A DNA stretch of 64,000 nt from Aulostomus chinensis (GCA_037954235.1 JBBMOA010000006.1:29130041-29194040), one strand, 5' to 3'. Shown: positions 45,420-59,246, counted from the stretch's first letter. Notes: a model not told the origin generated them from the sequence alone. Numbers and translations: made by a program.

Positions 45420-48400
45420 TGCGTCCGCGTGTGTAAGGAAAGTGGGTTGTTACACTCACCCATCAAACTGAGATAAAACGCACACTTAGAGTCACCGTAG
45501 TGCAATTTTGGAAACAGTGGGAGTGGAAAGAAGAAATGTAAAGTGACCACCAAGGTTGAGAACGTAGCTGCAGGGAAGCTCGTGAGCTCTTGGCTCCTGA
45601 CATGTCCCTGCAGCACGACTTCCTGAAGATAAGTACTCCTGCAATCCTCCAGAAAAGAAACAAATAACTGAAAAACAGTTGAGATTTGGAGCTTCACATT
45701 CAAGGCTCACATTTGCTCACGCGATTCCAATGAAAGCAGCAGAAACAAACACAGCCTTGTAGCGGGACGTGCTATTTGTTTTCCTTCAAGCACACCACAT
45801 TTTGCACAGCGCCACAGGAAGTGAGGCGTGACAGAATATACATATGATTTTATTTCTCTGATCAGAGGCTCTTTTTTCTCCCGCCTCTCGCTCTCTTTGC
45901 ATATGGATTTCATCAAAGATGAACGACTTGTTAATGCTAGGATTTCTCAGCTGGAAAGTTGTTTTCAAGCATGAGGCCATTGAAGAAGCACAATGTAATA
46001 AAACACCGTCCAGTGCTGCGTCTTTTGAGCTTCAGAAGCCCCCCCACCCCCACCCCACCTCCACCCCCCACCTCCAAACAAAGAACTCAATCTTTCAAAA
46101 GCTTTTGCTTGTGGAACAGAGCTCAGCAAAGCCCCTCAGAGCAGGCAGCTCTGCATCGGTGTTGCTCAGATAAGGATCAGGAAGCATGATTGTACTGTGA
46201 GCCTTGTAGCGTTAGCATGTAGACGAGTGCTGGCCCTCATGTCAACCTGAACACACAGACAAGAGTGTCTCAGTTTGCCCCCAGACATGTTTAACACTGG
46301 AAACTCAGCGGCGGCATCGTGGTGGTCTACATTTAGCCTCCCGAGGCCAGTGTGCTTATGTGCAATGGTCAACTGAGCCACATTGTCCTTGGACAAAAGT
46401 GCTCATGTCCCATTCCCTAAGCAGCTGCTTCATTGAAACCCTTCGAGTAGATTTGCAAGCCGTGAAACATAAACAAGGGAATGTGTGTTGGCCTGAGAAT
46501 ATGGTTTTTGTCGGAATGCTGGTGTTGTGGAAAGAGCACGTGTGCAGCTGCACCTGGTGCAGGAAACCGCTGAGCTGAAACACCGCGGCTGGAGGTTGGA
46601 GCTGTGGAGGCTGCGGACGGAGTTTGACCCCTCACATGTAGTTTAAACACTACATGTTGAGATTTTGAGCCTACTTTCATTTAACAGGTGTAATTAGCTT
46701 AGCTGGGTGAGGGCGTGTGATGGATTCACACTGAGCTCTTCAGCATCAGTGGCGGATTCACTGATCATGTTGCACTGCAGACAGAGACAGACTCAGCAGG
46801 AGCCAACATGGCAGACGCACATTTTCTCTGTTTCAGCAAATCGTTCTGCTCCGGTTCCTGCTGTCTGACTCCGACTCTCATCTACGTTAACATATGAGGG
46901 TATGAAGGCAAAGGTTACACTTGAACAAGCTGCACTGAAGGGCTACCACAGTGATTTAGTGTTCCATAAAACTAAAATGTGGATGTAACGTGATTGCTTC
47001 AGTATAAAGTCTTGTAAATCCATCAGATGCGCTTTCTTTAATGTCATTGTGATGTCACTCAAAGGTCACCCATCAAGAGTGCTTTCCTGGAGACGCACAA
47101 ACACACTCGTGGTTACATTCAGTGCTGCGCACCTCAGCACAGCACGCCAGGATGGACAAATCTCTACATTTTGGGATGTAGCAAGCACACTGCTGGTCAT
47201 GTGACAAGAATGAACCAATAAGCTCCCGGGATGTTCTTGCCATGTCAGAAGGACCAGTCAAAGATGGTGGAGCATCTTTGGTGAATTATCACTCTTCTAT
47301 CTGACAAAGAGGGCTTCTAGGCGCCTGTGTGTTTCTCAGTCATGTGGAACTAAAAGACTAAGGGTTCCATCATTGGCTGGATTGACCTCCAGTGGTGTTG
47401 CTTTTGAGAACCATCCGTGTTCCGGTCCCCACCAGGGAGAGACACACCTCCCTGCATCGACTGAGATGCAGCAGAACATTCAGTCCTCATAGCAGCTGAC
47501 AGAAGTGAATGAGCTGCGTGTTCCAGAAATATTCTCAGGCTTCTAATTAGCTGGGAAGTGACAGCTGATTAATATGAACTGGTGAAGTCTTTCTGTTTGA
47601 GTTGCTATCACTCCAGAGCTGTTGACTGACAACACACACACAAACATCCCTGCTAACAGCTTTATTGGGACTTCAGCTGTATTAAACACCAGTATACTAC
47701 ATACATGACCACATAGAGCAGGCACGTCTGGACTTTCTGGTCATGAATTTTTTTTTTTTTTTTGGTGTCCATTATTCCACCGCTGGTCCAGCCTGAGACT
47801 TCGTCCACGACGGGACGTGTGTGGAGACATCTGCTCTCCTCCGTTCAGCTGACAGTGTTTACGCACGACTGTACTCGTTGTGATTATAATCCATTATCAG
47901 CAAAACCCACACAGGAAAGTTATTCCTGTACATGTGCTTTTTTGGGGGTTGTTTTTCTGTTGCCATATTTGCATGGGTCAAGGAATGACACTTTATTTGA
48001 GTCAAGACGTTTAAGTATAGTTCTCATACAGAAGACAAACACAAGGGAAACGCTCCACTGGACACAGACAGAAACACTCACATAAAAAACACAAAAAGGG
48101 AAAAAATGGCTGAGAAAGTCAAACCCAAAATTTAAAAAAAACCAACCTCCTATTAAAAAGATTATGGATCCAAGTTGTTTCCAAGCAGGTGAAGTTAAAT
48201 TCATCTTGATGATGTCTGCAGCTGCGAGCTCCGAGAGACTCCCAGTTCACAGCTGTTTCTTGTTTTGGAGAACATTTCTGGTAATATTTGTGCTTTTTTT
48301 AAAAAAAATAAAAAATCTTTTGTATATGTTTTATAATTTGTTGGATTTTTGGCTTTCGATTACATTTCTTTAATGTTTGAATGGATGTCTGAAATGTAAA

Positions 48401-48470
48401 AATGATTACAGGAGAAGTAGAGAACAGAGAGTGAATTCCTGCGCCGCATATTCACACTGCTGCACAGCCA
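45420..48470. other. Intergenic, no gene recognised
   Basis: Unique sequence; a T-run at 47748-47763 and a CCACCCC-rich patch at 46040-46070. No coding signature. Confidence 0.5.
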
Positions 48471-48474
48471 AATC

Positions 48475-48476
<2 letters not shown>

Positions 48477-48530
<54 letters not shown>
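48477..48530. repeat. (CA)n microsatellite
   Basis: About 27 pure units. Confidence 0.95.
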
Positions 48531-48534
<4 letters not shown>

Positions 48535-48670
48535 GTTTATATGATGTTAGAAAAAGTCGATTTATTGTGCTGTGGCGGAACCAGACTGTTATATATGTGG
48601 TGGCCATGACTACTTCAGGGGAGTCCTGGACTTGTCAGGGTTGCCAGCTCCTTGCCAGAAACAGATTAAT

Positions 48671-48790
48671 TACAGTGAGGTTCGCAAGTGTATTCACACC
48701 CAAACGTGTATACATTATGTACCCCCAAGCTCTATTTTCCACCAAATGTGATCAAAGGTTACAAAAAGAGGTGGAAAACAAGCCCATCTG
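48671..48790. mobile_element. Possible Tc1/mariner terminal-inverted-repeat remnant
   Basis: TTACAGTGAGGTTCGCAAGT followed by GTATTCACACCC resembles the TACAGTGCCTTGCAAAAGTA-type end of fish Tc1-like transposons. The following CTATTTTCCACCAAATGTGA also recalls the internal part of such ends. No transposase and no second end were found, so it would be a degraded solo end. Confidence 0.35.
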
Positions 48791-49479
48791 GCATTTCAGA
48801 GGCTTGCTGACGCTGACTTTAAGAAAAGAGCATAAATGCTGATAATATCAGGGGGCAGCGAGGGGCACCCTGGACACCCCTCTGCCCCTGTAACATAGAA
48901 TATGGGTGGGGTTCCATTTAATCTAATTGAGCTTGCTGTTGTCCCGTTCATGCTCCGTGGCGTTCAACCAGGAGGGCAAACAGCACACTCTGAAGCGAGG
49001 GAACGTCACGGTGGGTGTGAGAGCCACAACAAGGCATCTCTGGACTGAAGAGGGGAAATGTGCAGCAGTGTTATGGGACTTTCAAAACTCGCATGTGTGT
49101 GTGTCATTCTTATTCTGACACCAACCGAGAAAAATCACTCAAACAGAGTTTTGGTCCCCACAAAACCGTTGGACCCTACAAGTACCTGGACCCCACGAAT
49201 ATCCTAAAACAAGCCCAGGGAGAACATGTGGAGTCCCAAACACACACTTTCATTCACTCTGTGTGGATGCATGGTAATGCACATGCAGACACACACACAC
49301 GCACACACACACACACACACACAGGACGGCTGTTTATTGTGCTAATGTGTCCAGTTTGGAACAACACCACGTAATCTGCATGACAGGCCGAGGGGAGACG
49401 TGGAGTGTATGTGGGGGAATGTTTAGTTTATGAGCTTTGAAAAGCTTCTCCTGGAAACTGCTGCTTAGATGTGAGTGTG

Positions 49480-50100
49480 TTATGCCAGTTTAAACACATT
49501 ACTGTACGTCTGCTGCGTGCCGGAGTTCCCTCGAGGTCCCCTCCAGGTTTATTTAAAGATATTATGTGCACAGAAAGACACTGACATAATTACGGTCACA
49601 TCTCTTTCAGGGGAAATTGCATTCATTCGTCACTCTAATGCTGCGGCTCTGATCTTCTGACACTGGTAGCACTTCTTCTTCTCTCCTGGACAGTGACGGC
49701 TGGAGAGTTTTGCCTCGGGGAAACCAAATGATTTCCTTGTTTTGTTTCTGCCTCCCTCTCCGTTTTAATGCTCGCTGGAATACCTTGCGGCTGACTCATG
49801 GCATTGCATTCATTCATGCTCGCTCACAACATCTTGATAGTGTGTCAGTGTATCTCACCTGATTGGTTGAGTGACAGCTCCAACCAGCAGGAGTGTAATT
49901 AATCAGAACAAAGCCGTGCTATTCTTCTGACAGCTGTGATAGATTGGGGAAGTTGCTCAAGCTGCCTGGGTTTGTCAGGTCAAAGTTATGTCTGTCATTT
50001 GGAATGCATGAAAAGAGCCAGTGACAGTGTACTGTACCTGAGTGATTGATACCACAGGTGCTAATGGCTATTTGTCCTCTGATCTGGAATGTGTTGGCCT
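49480..50100. promoter_or_regulatory. Candidate regulatory element
   Basis: Unique block with TAATTAAT (49896-49903), a SOX-like AACAAAG (49907-49913) and TGACAGCTGTGA (49928-49939, an E-box within a Meis/Tgif-like site) inside 45 bases, then TGATTGATACC near 50043. No protein-coding support. Confidence 0.3.
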
Positions 50101-50744
50101 CAAGCACAATAGTTATTTACTCACTATTTATCTTGTCTTGAGACTTTTGAAATATGTTATGTGACCAAAAAAAGCCTCTTATGTTCTGCAGCCTCCACTC
50201 GTGGATCTCTGCAGTGAGAGTTATGCAATAGTGCAGTTAGCTTAGCAGCGCCATGATCTACCCATCGCTTTAAGATTAGACTGCAATGTGCAACACTAAC
50301 AAGTGAAACTGCAGGCACACCAGCCGTTCACACTCGCTAACAATCGTCTTCCCTTCCACTGGTGCTCTTCTTCTTTGTCCACAATCCAAAAATAACTTTT
50401 CCTCTCACATATTCCGTTTCCCGTGTTCAACTTTATTTAGGTGATTTATGGGCCTGTTTTTTTATGATGCTGTTGGTGGTGTTGGGTGCTGCAGCCGAGG
50501 AACATGGATGGATGGGTGGGATGCGTTCCAGCAAGGCGCTCCTGTTCTCTGCCAAAGTTAACAAGGATCTGAGTTATCACACCATCTGCTGTCCGTGATA
50601 CGTGACTCACGGCTCCTGGACAGCAGCCAGCCCTCTACCTGCCTGTCTCATCGGATCCTTCTGAGCGCCTCACACTGCTTTTACTGCATCTAGGATCTGC
50701 AAATTTTGAATGCGTAAGAAACTCTTTAGCAGAAATTCTGCAGC

Positions 50745-50748
<4 letters not shown>

Positions 50749-50807
<59 letters not shown>
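50749..50807. repeat. (CA)n microsatellite
   Basis: About 29 pure units. Confidence 0.95.
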
Positions 50808-50810
<3 letters not shown>

Positions 50811-51888
50811 CAATTTCCTATAGTTTAACAAGGTATCACAGACTATGTTTGTTGAGAAAACCTCACGGCCGAGGATCCACAAATCCCCAGAGGTCAGACA
50901 AACCTCCCGAGAAAAACACCCCGAGTGGAAGCTACTTATGTTGACATTGAAGTCAGTGTTTGTCAACTACTGGCCCGGGGCCCAAGGCTGGACATGAGCA
51001 CCCTTTAATGGGCCATAAAGTGTTTTCAAATTGAAGCTCACTTTTAGCAGAAGTTTAGTTGCACAGCATATAAAGTGCAAAACAAGCAAAAACCAAAAAA
51101 CAAACATTGTCAAATCACAAAAACATCGTTAATTTTAAACGCTCAGTTTGGCAGTGAGGTGAGGAGTGGAAAATCCCGGGAAGTGAATCTTTCATTCAAG
51201 GCCTCCTGCTTGAATCACAGGGACCCGGGTTGTTAGAGCTCATGACTCCATTTCAAATAGACCATTAATAAATTAGCAAAGTCATAAAGTATCTTCATTC
51301 TTAATGAGCGTGTTACAAGTACGTGGACACAGAAGAAGGAATGGTTGAGAAGCCCTGGCTTATGCAATATCTAGTGACTGCAGGGATTATCAGATGAAAG
51401 AGGGAAAATCTGTGCAGGGAGGCTGCTGGGAGTCTTGGGTGCTCATGTTGGGTCCCCCCCAGCAGTGGGGGGAGAGGGCCGCTGGTGGCGTGGTGTCTTT
51501 CCTGGTGGGTGGAGACCATTGTTTTCATGGTCACTGCAGTAGACTTGTACCTTAACCTTGAGAAAAGTGCTTTCAATTAAACCGCCATCTTTTCTTAGTC
51601 CTGCCGAGTGTATCAGCGCCTGTTGTACCTTCAACAAAGTGCTGACACGTCATTGTCTTTGGAACAGAGGGTCTCACTTAAATGTTATGACACAACCAAA
51701 CACATCTTGAAAGTCATTTCTCCAGAGAGGAATGTAACCCCTCTGGCCAAAAAAACCAAAACAAAAAACGCAGCTCATGTGACAAAAGCTGCAGGAAACC
51801 TTGCTAGCAGGTTTGGGATTCCCTTTCTGAAAAGTGGAGTCTTTTATTTGGGAATAATTTGATTTTGTGAAGGGACCTCCAGGTTTGG

Positions 51889-52234
51889 GGCTGCACGGTG
51901 GTGCAGTGGTCAGCACTGTGGCCTCACAGCAGGAAGGTTCCGTGTTCCAGTCCCAGCTCGGGCGTGGGATCTTTCTGTGTGGAGTCTGAATGTTCTCCCT
52001 GTTCCTGCTGGGTTCTCTCTGGTACTCCAGCTTCCTCCCACCGTCCAAAGACATCAAGAGGGGACGAGGCTGATCGATACTCTAAATTGACCGTAGGTAT
52101 GAATGTGAGTGTGAATGGTTGTTCGTCTCTCTATGTTGGCCCTGTGATGGACTGGCGACCTGTCCAGGCCTCTCGCCCATAGATGCTGGGTGCTTGCGAC
52201 CCTTACTAGTAAGGAATAAGCGGAAGACGACGAT
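51889..52234 (+). repeat. SINE-like element, copy D, with 16-bp target-site duplication
   Basis: Plus-strand copy starting GGCTGCACGGTGGTGCAGTG with GTCAGCACTGTGGCCTCACA, a tRNA-like A-box region, then GGTTCCGTGTTCCAGTCCC in the B-box position and a body shared with copies A-C. It ends near GAATAAGCGGAAGACGACGA. The flanking direct repeat GGACCTCCAGGTTTGG lies at 51873-51888 and 52235-52250 and matches exactly. It differs from A-C across the middle (TGAATGTGAGTGTGAATGG) and so is a different subfamily. Confidence 0.92.
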
Positions 52235-52396
52235 GGACCTCCAGGTTTGGACGTGCTTTCATTTGGCTTTTCAGTGACTGTGTTCTAAATATTTACCAGT
52301 TCCAACACAATGTCAGCAGTGAACTGGTTAACGTCCCTTCAAAACGTGAGTACGACAGTAATCTGGGACCACACAGCTGTAGTTGAACTGCAGCGA

Positions 52397-52397
<1 letters not shown>

Positions 52398-52438
<41 letters not shown>

Positions 52439-52452
52439 TCTATTATTATTAT
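52398..52452. repeat. (TTA)n microsatellite
   Basis: About 17 triplets with one TTTC interruption. Confidence 0.95.
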
Positions 52453-52459
52453 TTAACAA

Positions 52460-54470
52460 TGTCACTCACAAAGTCTAAAATCGAACTCTGAATCAGCTGC
52501 ACTCTGGGAAGGTTTGAGCCAGAGAACCCATCAAAAGGTAAAATCCTTTGCATGCATTGTGTTCTTGCATCATCGTGTTACGCAACCATCCACAGCAAAG
52601 ATGTGCAGTCTTTGAAAAATGAAATATTTTGTTCTCCATGTCTGGATTGTCTGAGGTTGACAGTGATTATGACATCAGGCCACTTGCGAGGACTCAATAT
52701 ACTACGTATTTTGTCCAAGTAGTAGCGCCTAAGAATCATTTCGAAGGATCTCCTCCTAACTGTAGTACTTTTTCTAGATCAGTGAGACCACAACAGATCC
52801 ATGAAGCTGTCGGAAAACAATTTACAGCCTCCAGCTGACCCAGAATCATCCTCCTAACAATGTGCAATTGCACACGACTCTAATTGGCCAGCAGATCTTT
52901 CTTTGCAGTCAACGTGTGTGTTATTGTCCTTCAGGTATGAGCGCACATTTGTACTTGCACACTGAAGCCCGGTGCAGCACGGGCTCATATTTATACAGAT
53001 GTCTGAGGCTCATATAAAGAATTAATTGAATATTGTTTCAACCCAGCTGCTTTCACTTCCCCTCCACCAGTAATCTGGAAGCTCACACTGGGGTAATAAA
53101 TACAGATGCTGAGACAAGAGCATGAATTATCTTTAAATATAGTAAAACATGCCTGGCCAGGTTCAGGCTCAGCCTATAAAACCCCGAGCCAGGGTTTGCT
53201 GGCGGTGGATCCTGTTCATGTTAAAGGGCGATTCCACACAACAGAGCTCCGGTTCATCCACAGACGCCTGTAGGTGCTGCACAGAAACGTGATTGCTGGT
53301 GTTTAAGCGGTCAGAGCTGAATTTTCTTCTGTAACTTTGTGGTGTCACGTGTGAGGTACCATTAGGAACAGAACATGAGATGCACGAGGTCATTTCCAGC
53401 TTAAGGAAGCTACTAACAGTCATGTTTAACATCCTGGAGCAGAAGCGTAGCGCAGAACTGGAATCATTTTAAACTGGTAAAATAGTATAGACTTCATGAA
53501 GCAAAGTGTGAGAAAAGGAAAGTTTTCCGGGGGAGAAACTAACAGGTGATTGTCTGGCGTTAGCTGGTTGGCTCAGGCTGTTCCTGTGTGTCTTGCTGAT
53601 GCGGTTCAGGCTCTGAACCTGGCTGTCAATCACCCCATTGCTCTCTGTATTCTATCTACGGGCCCAAAGTGATGGAAGCAGGCGCGTCTGCAGGACCCAG
53701 TTTACACAACGATCTACCTTGATACATACGAGGACAAACATCAAAATGTTAAAACCTGTTACAGCTGAAGATGCTGAGTTACCAGACTTCTGCAGCCTCA
53801 CGGCAATTTTAACCAAAACAAGTAGAGCACAGCTGAAACTTTGATGTAACTGTTAGAAGATGCATTGTGGGTAATGTAGGCACTGGATTTTGAAACTGAA
53901 GACGAATGCTTGCAATGAAATAATCTGTAAAACCCCACCACTGGTTGAATGTGACGGAGAGCCGACGTCATGATCCGGCCATTTAAATCTGTAGCGCGGC
54001 GTCAAACTCAACCTCAGGCATGTTTGTTTCATTTACCTTTCGTTCTGACCACAACTTGACGTCAGAGCCTGACAGTTGGCTTCCTTGTGTGAGGCAGAAG
54101 TACTCGTTAGCCTTAAAACAGCTTCAGCCGCCAGGAAATCTGCCAGTGTGGCTTCACCGATGCTAATTTAGAAGTGTCTTGGACGCCCCCTTGTTTAAGT
54201 TTTTTTTGTGGTGTGAAAAAAATTCCGTCACACTTTCGACCCCCCCGACAGCCGCCTTCATTTTCTGAAACCTCCACTTCAGTGAGCTTCGGGATGTTCT
54301 AACATCCTGCCTCGGCGGCTGGGGGGTCAGAGCGGTGGCTCGGGGGTCAGAGGTCCAGACGCAGCTTGGTATGTTTAGCATTTATGCTCTTTCATAAGAG
54401 ACCATATAGGTTTGCAGCGCAGGATTAAAGAACTTTGTGGGGAAAAAAAAGGATGACTTGCTTTTAATGG
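52460..54470. other. Intergenic, no gene recognised
   Basis: Unique sequence without simple repeats of note, no exon recognised. Confidence 0.5.
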
Positions 54471-54479
54471 TGTTTTCGT

Positions 54480-54800
54480 TGACTTGAGCAGGCTGGCCTT
54501 TCACAGCGGACAAACTCGAGCACCCTTGGGTTCCTCACGAGGAGGATGGATTGGTGCTTCAGGCTGTTTTTCCCATCAACACAGAGCCTGAGGGCCAATG
54601 TGAATGCCAAAGTCTGGATGACAGCACATATGCTGCTGCCATGTCTGCTTTGTTCTGCCCTCTCTATCTCCAATCCTTCACACCATTGGCTGTCAATGGT
54701 GAGGTCAGAGAATGACCTCGCCATTAAGCCAGCAGCTTTATAAATGGACACGCTAGCTGCAGGCACTCAGTCAGCATGGAAATGCACGCTTCGCAGATAA
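54480..54800 (+). promoter_or_regulatory. Possible promoter-like element (CCAAT and TATA motifs)
   Basis: CACACCATTGGCTGTCAATGG-like inverted CCAAT pair near 54680-54700, TTTATAAAT at 54737-54745, and an initiator-like CACTCAGTCAG about 25 bases further, followed by ATG 54776. The ORF from that ATG is only 23 codons. It could be an enhancer or a non-coding RNA promoter; evidence is motif spacing only. Confidence 0.2.
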
Positions 54801-55067
54801 ACTCAGCTGAAATTTTGGGGAATGATCAAGGGTGGCGGTGGAGATAATTAATGATTTCTCTTTTTCCTCGCTGGAAAAAAGCCGCCGCCCCCCTGTGGCT
54901 ACAGCTGACCAACATTAGTAATAAATTCCTCATGGTTTGACAACATGTTTGCTGGACTTTCTGGCCCGGCTTAGGCTCACAACTGCACGGCCCCTTATTG
55001 TCCCATAGGTTTTACATTACAGTAGGGATTGGATAAGTCCCAGAGAGATCAGGATCCCACGTTAACG

Positions 55068-55126
55068 CTCTCTCTCTCTCTCTCTCTCTTTTTTTTCTTC
55101 TCTCACTTTCTCTCTTACTCACACAC

Positions 55127-55167
<41 letters not shown>

Positions 55168-55176
55168 CACACACAC
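55068..55176. repeat. (CT)n, T-run and (CA)n compound
   Basis: CT tract 55068-55090 and CA tract 55119-55176 with GC interruptions. Confidence 0.9.
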
Positions 55177-55179
55177 ATG

Positions 55180-58100
55180 CTTTCCCTCCTTTTTCAGGCT
55201 CTGCTCCCACACACAACTCCGGGTCAGACCATCTGATCTACAAATCCAGCCTGTTAAGAGAAGAAATACAAGCTGCCATTGGCTAAGCGCCACAGTTGTG
55301 TTTGCATCATGACAACAAGTCTGCACATGTTTCCCTCTCCTCAGAAACACAGTTGACCAGCTACGCAGATCTAAAAATATTTCTCTGTCAGCGTGAGCGC
55401 TGCGACTATTCACACACAAATATCCCTTTATCACTAAAAGCCCCCCCCCCTTTAATGACATTCGCCTGTCACCTCTAAAGGTGACAAGGTTGTGGCAGAA
55501 CAGACATTTTGTCTTTAAAAGTGCTTTACCCGACATATTTATTACCTTGCTGAGTCATAATTCTTCTCTAACTCCACTCCAAGAGCGACAGCAATCGCAG
55601 ACGACTTACAGAAACGCGCTTGGGTTGAAATTAGTTTGAAACTCCAGACGAGATGAACATCAGCACTCGAGAGGATCAGGACCTCTCCTGGTGTGTGACT
55701 GTGAAGCGCTGTCTGACAGCCGGAGGGAGCTCAAATCATTTGTGTGTGGTGATACTCACTCACTTTACTGTGGAGCACAATCGGCCCCTTTTCGTGACAG
55801 CGAACAACGAACTTTCTCCTGCTTTTTACAAATAAAAGTGGCCCGCCGGCAGCAGGAGGAGGACGGCGACGTCAGCCGATGCTGAAACTGTCCAGCCTCG
55901 AATGTCTCACCAGTAGTGAGCTGGATGACGTTGCAGAGCTGACACGTATCACAGGGATCGCTGCATGCTTGAAGGACACTTTGTGATTGTAAAATACAGG
56001 AGGTGATGTCAGCACATTCAGTTGATGTGATATCTTCATAAGCTGCTGCCGTGCCTGGTTGGGTCGGCTTCTCTACCTCCTGTATTTCAGTGGTTCGATC
56101 TGTGCATGGCGCCACCACACTTGCTGAAGCACTCTTTAGAGAGCCTTAGACACACCGAGTGAACTACAGAGCGCTGCAGCAATGACGTGGTTTTAGCATC
56201 TCTTTGGGTTCCCACCACCTAAAGCCCATGAGATTTTAAAAGACTGCCATCTTCTGACGGAAATAGGAACCATGTAACCTGGTTTATTAGATTCAATGAC
56301 TTACATTTCCTCTGCGTAGCATTTTTAAAATTTGCTTAAACTTTGCTTGACATTTAATGGAAACACAGTTAAAGAGAGAGTAAAATGCATCAAATTCCTT
56401 TGCCGTCATGTTTACTTAGAGAAGCCTTGATTTGTGTTTGGTGGCAGGGAGGAAGCGAACGGGGCTAATGGTCAAACCTCAGGGAAGAAGCCCGCAACAC
56501 ACTGTGTTGTATCAAACTGAGATTTTCTTTGCTTGTTAACAGACTAATAGCAGCTGAAATCGATCAGAGCATGAATCAGAGCCAAGCTAAACCCAGGCTA
56601 AAGACTTGTCTCTTTCACTTTCTGCATTGCAAGCACTTGAGTTGCTGTGCTCCTCTAAAACGTGTCATTAGCACAAACAAGCTACAATGACGACATGATC
56701 TCATTTACAACTACAAGGCGTCTCTCAGCACCTACTTAGGGAGGAGCAGGAAGCTGAGCATCCTGGGCTGAATGCTGCCTGGCCCTGGAAATGTGCCATG
56801 TCATGCTGGCACTCTTCTCTTTTCATAAACTGTATCATGCTTTTTTCCTCAAGGTGATAAAAACTAGGCAGTGTGTGTGTGTGTGTGTGTGGGGGGGGGG
56901 TTGCCACATGTCTACACCAACTCAGTCCCTCCTCAGGATGTCATCGACTGTCCTCACAGCACAGGCACTGGTGTTGGTTTGAGTCAGGATCTGAACGTTG
57001 CTGCATCTGAGTCAGGATCATCAGGGATTTTAAACAGGTTCTGCGATGGTTTACTCCTCAAGACGTGGAAGCTCAGAGGGACTTGAGAACGCTGTGAAGC
57101 GCACACGTAGTTAAGGACTTGTTTCACTTTTCTTTGTCTTCCTGTGTGACTTCACGCTATTTGTTTAGAGATGTTGGACTTTATGACCTGACTCATCTAT
57201 TCAGACAAAAGGAAAGATCTATTTTGCCACAGCCTATTGGCAAAGCTTCTGCCTCTTTACCTGTGGAGCCGTGGCCTGTTGACCTTCACGTTCAGACCAC
57301 AACAGCTGTTCTCATCACATTTTCTCCCTTTGTCTTTGTTTCTTCATCGCAGTTATTTCACCTCATGCAACTTTGGTTCCAAATTTGTGAGCTGTAGCCT
57401 GAAAAGGAGAAGAAGAAACTCAAAGCACAGCGGCAAAGAATCCCTGCAGGTGTGGTGTGGCACAGCACAGCCCAGCACAAGCACAAACCCTAACAACGGC
57501 ACAGGTTCTGTGTGACGCACAACTACTGGCACACAACAACCACACCTTTGTCGCACGTGAAAGGGTCTACCTGATAGGTGCATCATTTTGTTATTGGCTT
57601 ATATTATTTTTATGTATTAAATAAAATGAATATGGGTTTTACGAACACTGTCAGATTTCCAAAGGCGTTTCCCATAAAATGATCCATTGACTTTGGTTCA
57701 CTACTTTCAATATATAATAATAACTATGTCTCATCGCCCGGTTTGTAACTTCCTGTTATATAAATGTGATGACCTCATCGCCTCTAGTTGGTGGTCTGAA
57801 CGACAGTACGAAACCGCTGGGGGCAGAGAGAGAAAAACGGTCCGGTTAGCGCCTTGTTCTATGAGTCAGTGTAACGTGTCTAAAGGTGAATCAAGTATAT
57901 TTATGGGATTGCCTTCATAGCTTTGCGATGCTCGTCAGGTTAGAAAAATAACAGCTTTCACTTTGATTTGATTGATTGCTACGAAGAGCTTCTGCTGTTT
58001 CAGTCCAAACAACCCTAAATCAAAGTTGTCACAAATTTCCGGATTTAACAAGGCAACCTTGGACTGAGGGGGAAGCGAGACAAAAATCTATTATGAGCTC

Positions 58101-59240
58101 TGCTGAAGGTAATTTACCAATCTGCGATAAAGATCTAAGACAAATTCTGGCAGTGCAGACAAAGAAGTTTGTTTATTGATGCGAAGCGTTTACCTCAGCG
58201 GAAAGAGACACTGAGAGCATGAAATGTGAATGCAAACCACCTTCAAACGTGTTGAGACATCATTCTGACACGACGGGAACTTAATGGCATTTTGATTGCT
58301 TTTGCCTTATTGAAGCCACCTTCCCAGCTGCCACGCAACCACTTGAAACCAGAGTGCATCAGTTACAGGCGCAAAGCAATTTACATCCACACACGTCACA
58401 CATAGTAACACATACAATCAACATGTTTGGGCTCCAGTGAGCTGACTTCCTGTCTAACAGCTGAATTCCAATGGTGACATGATGATACGACTTGTCTCCC
58501 GATGCTGGTTCACTTGTTCCTATAGCAGCATAAATACACTCAGACCTTTTAGAACTTTGGGACCGGGTCCTGATGGAACCTGGTCTCAACCCCCACCCCT
58601 GCTCAGCCTCAGTTCTATAATCTATCGGTGGTACTAGTGAATAAGCAAACAAAAGATTGTCCTCTGTGCCCCAGCAGTGCTCTTTTGTTTCTTTTTTTTT
58701 TTTGGAGCAAAGAAGATCAACTTCAGATGCAGTTGGCGTTCAAACCGCAAGAACTGGAGGTCCTGTCAGTCCACCTGGAGCCCATCATGGCAGCTACTGC
58801 AGGCCGGGCAGCTGCAGCACTGCACCCTGGGATACTGGACACCCTGAGCTGATGACTCTGATGAATCTGTCCGCTTCCTGCCCTGTGGCCTCCATCAGAT
58901 CCATCCTACTGGGAAACAAGTGTGTCTGACTGACCCAGACCAAACACACTCGCTCTCTGTCACACACATGCACACACACACACATACACTTCCCATGGCC
59001 TCAAGTGCAGGCCGCACCATTAATACCAACTGGCCTTTCTTTATGGCTACAAATATTTTTCACATGCTGCTGGCATCCTCCAGAATCGTCTTGAATTGCC
59101 GTGGCCACAACAAAAGCACATCACTCCTTGTACTTGGAAGTGAAAAACCACAGGACACTCAACCTGGGATATTTGTTAACATGATTTGTGAAACATTCCA
59201 GACCGCAAGAAAGACTGACTGCGGTGAAGGGTTGCACGTG
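55180..59240. other. Intergenic, no gene recognised
   Basis: A C-run at 55441-55450, GT and G-run at 56872-56900, T-run near 58691. ORFs up to 117 codons have no recognisable similarity. Confidence 0.5.
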
Positions 59241-59246
59241 TGTGGG

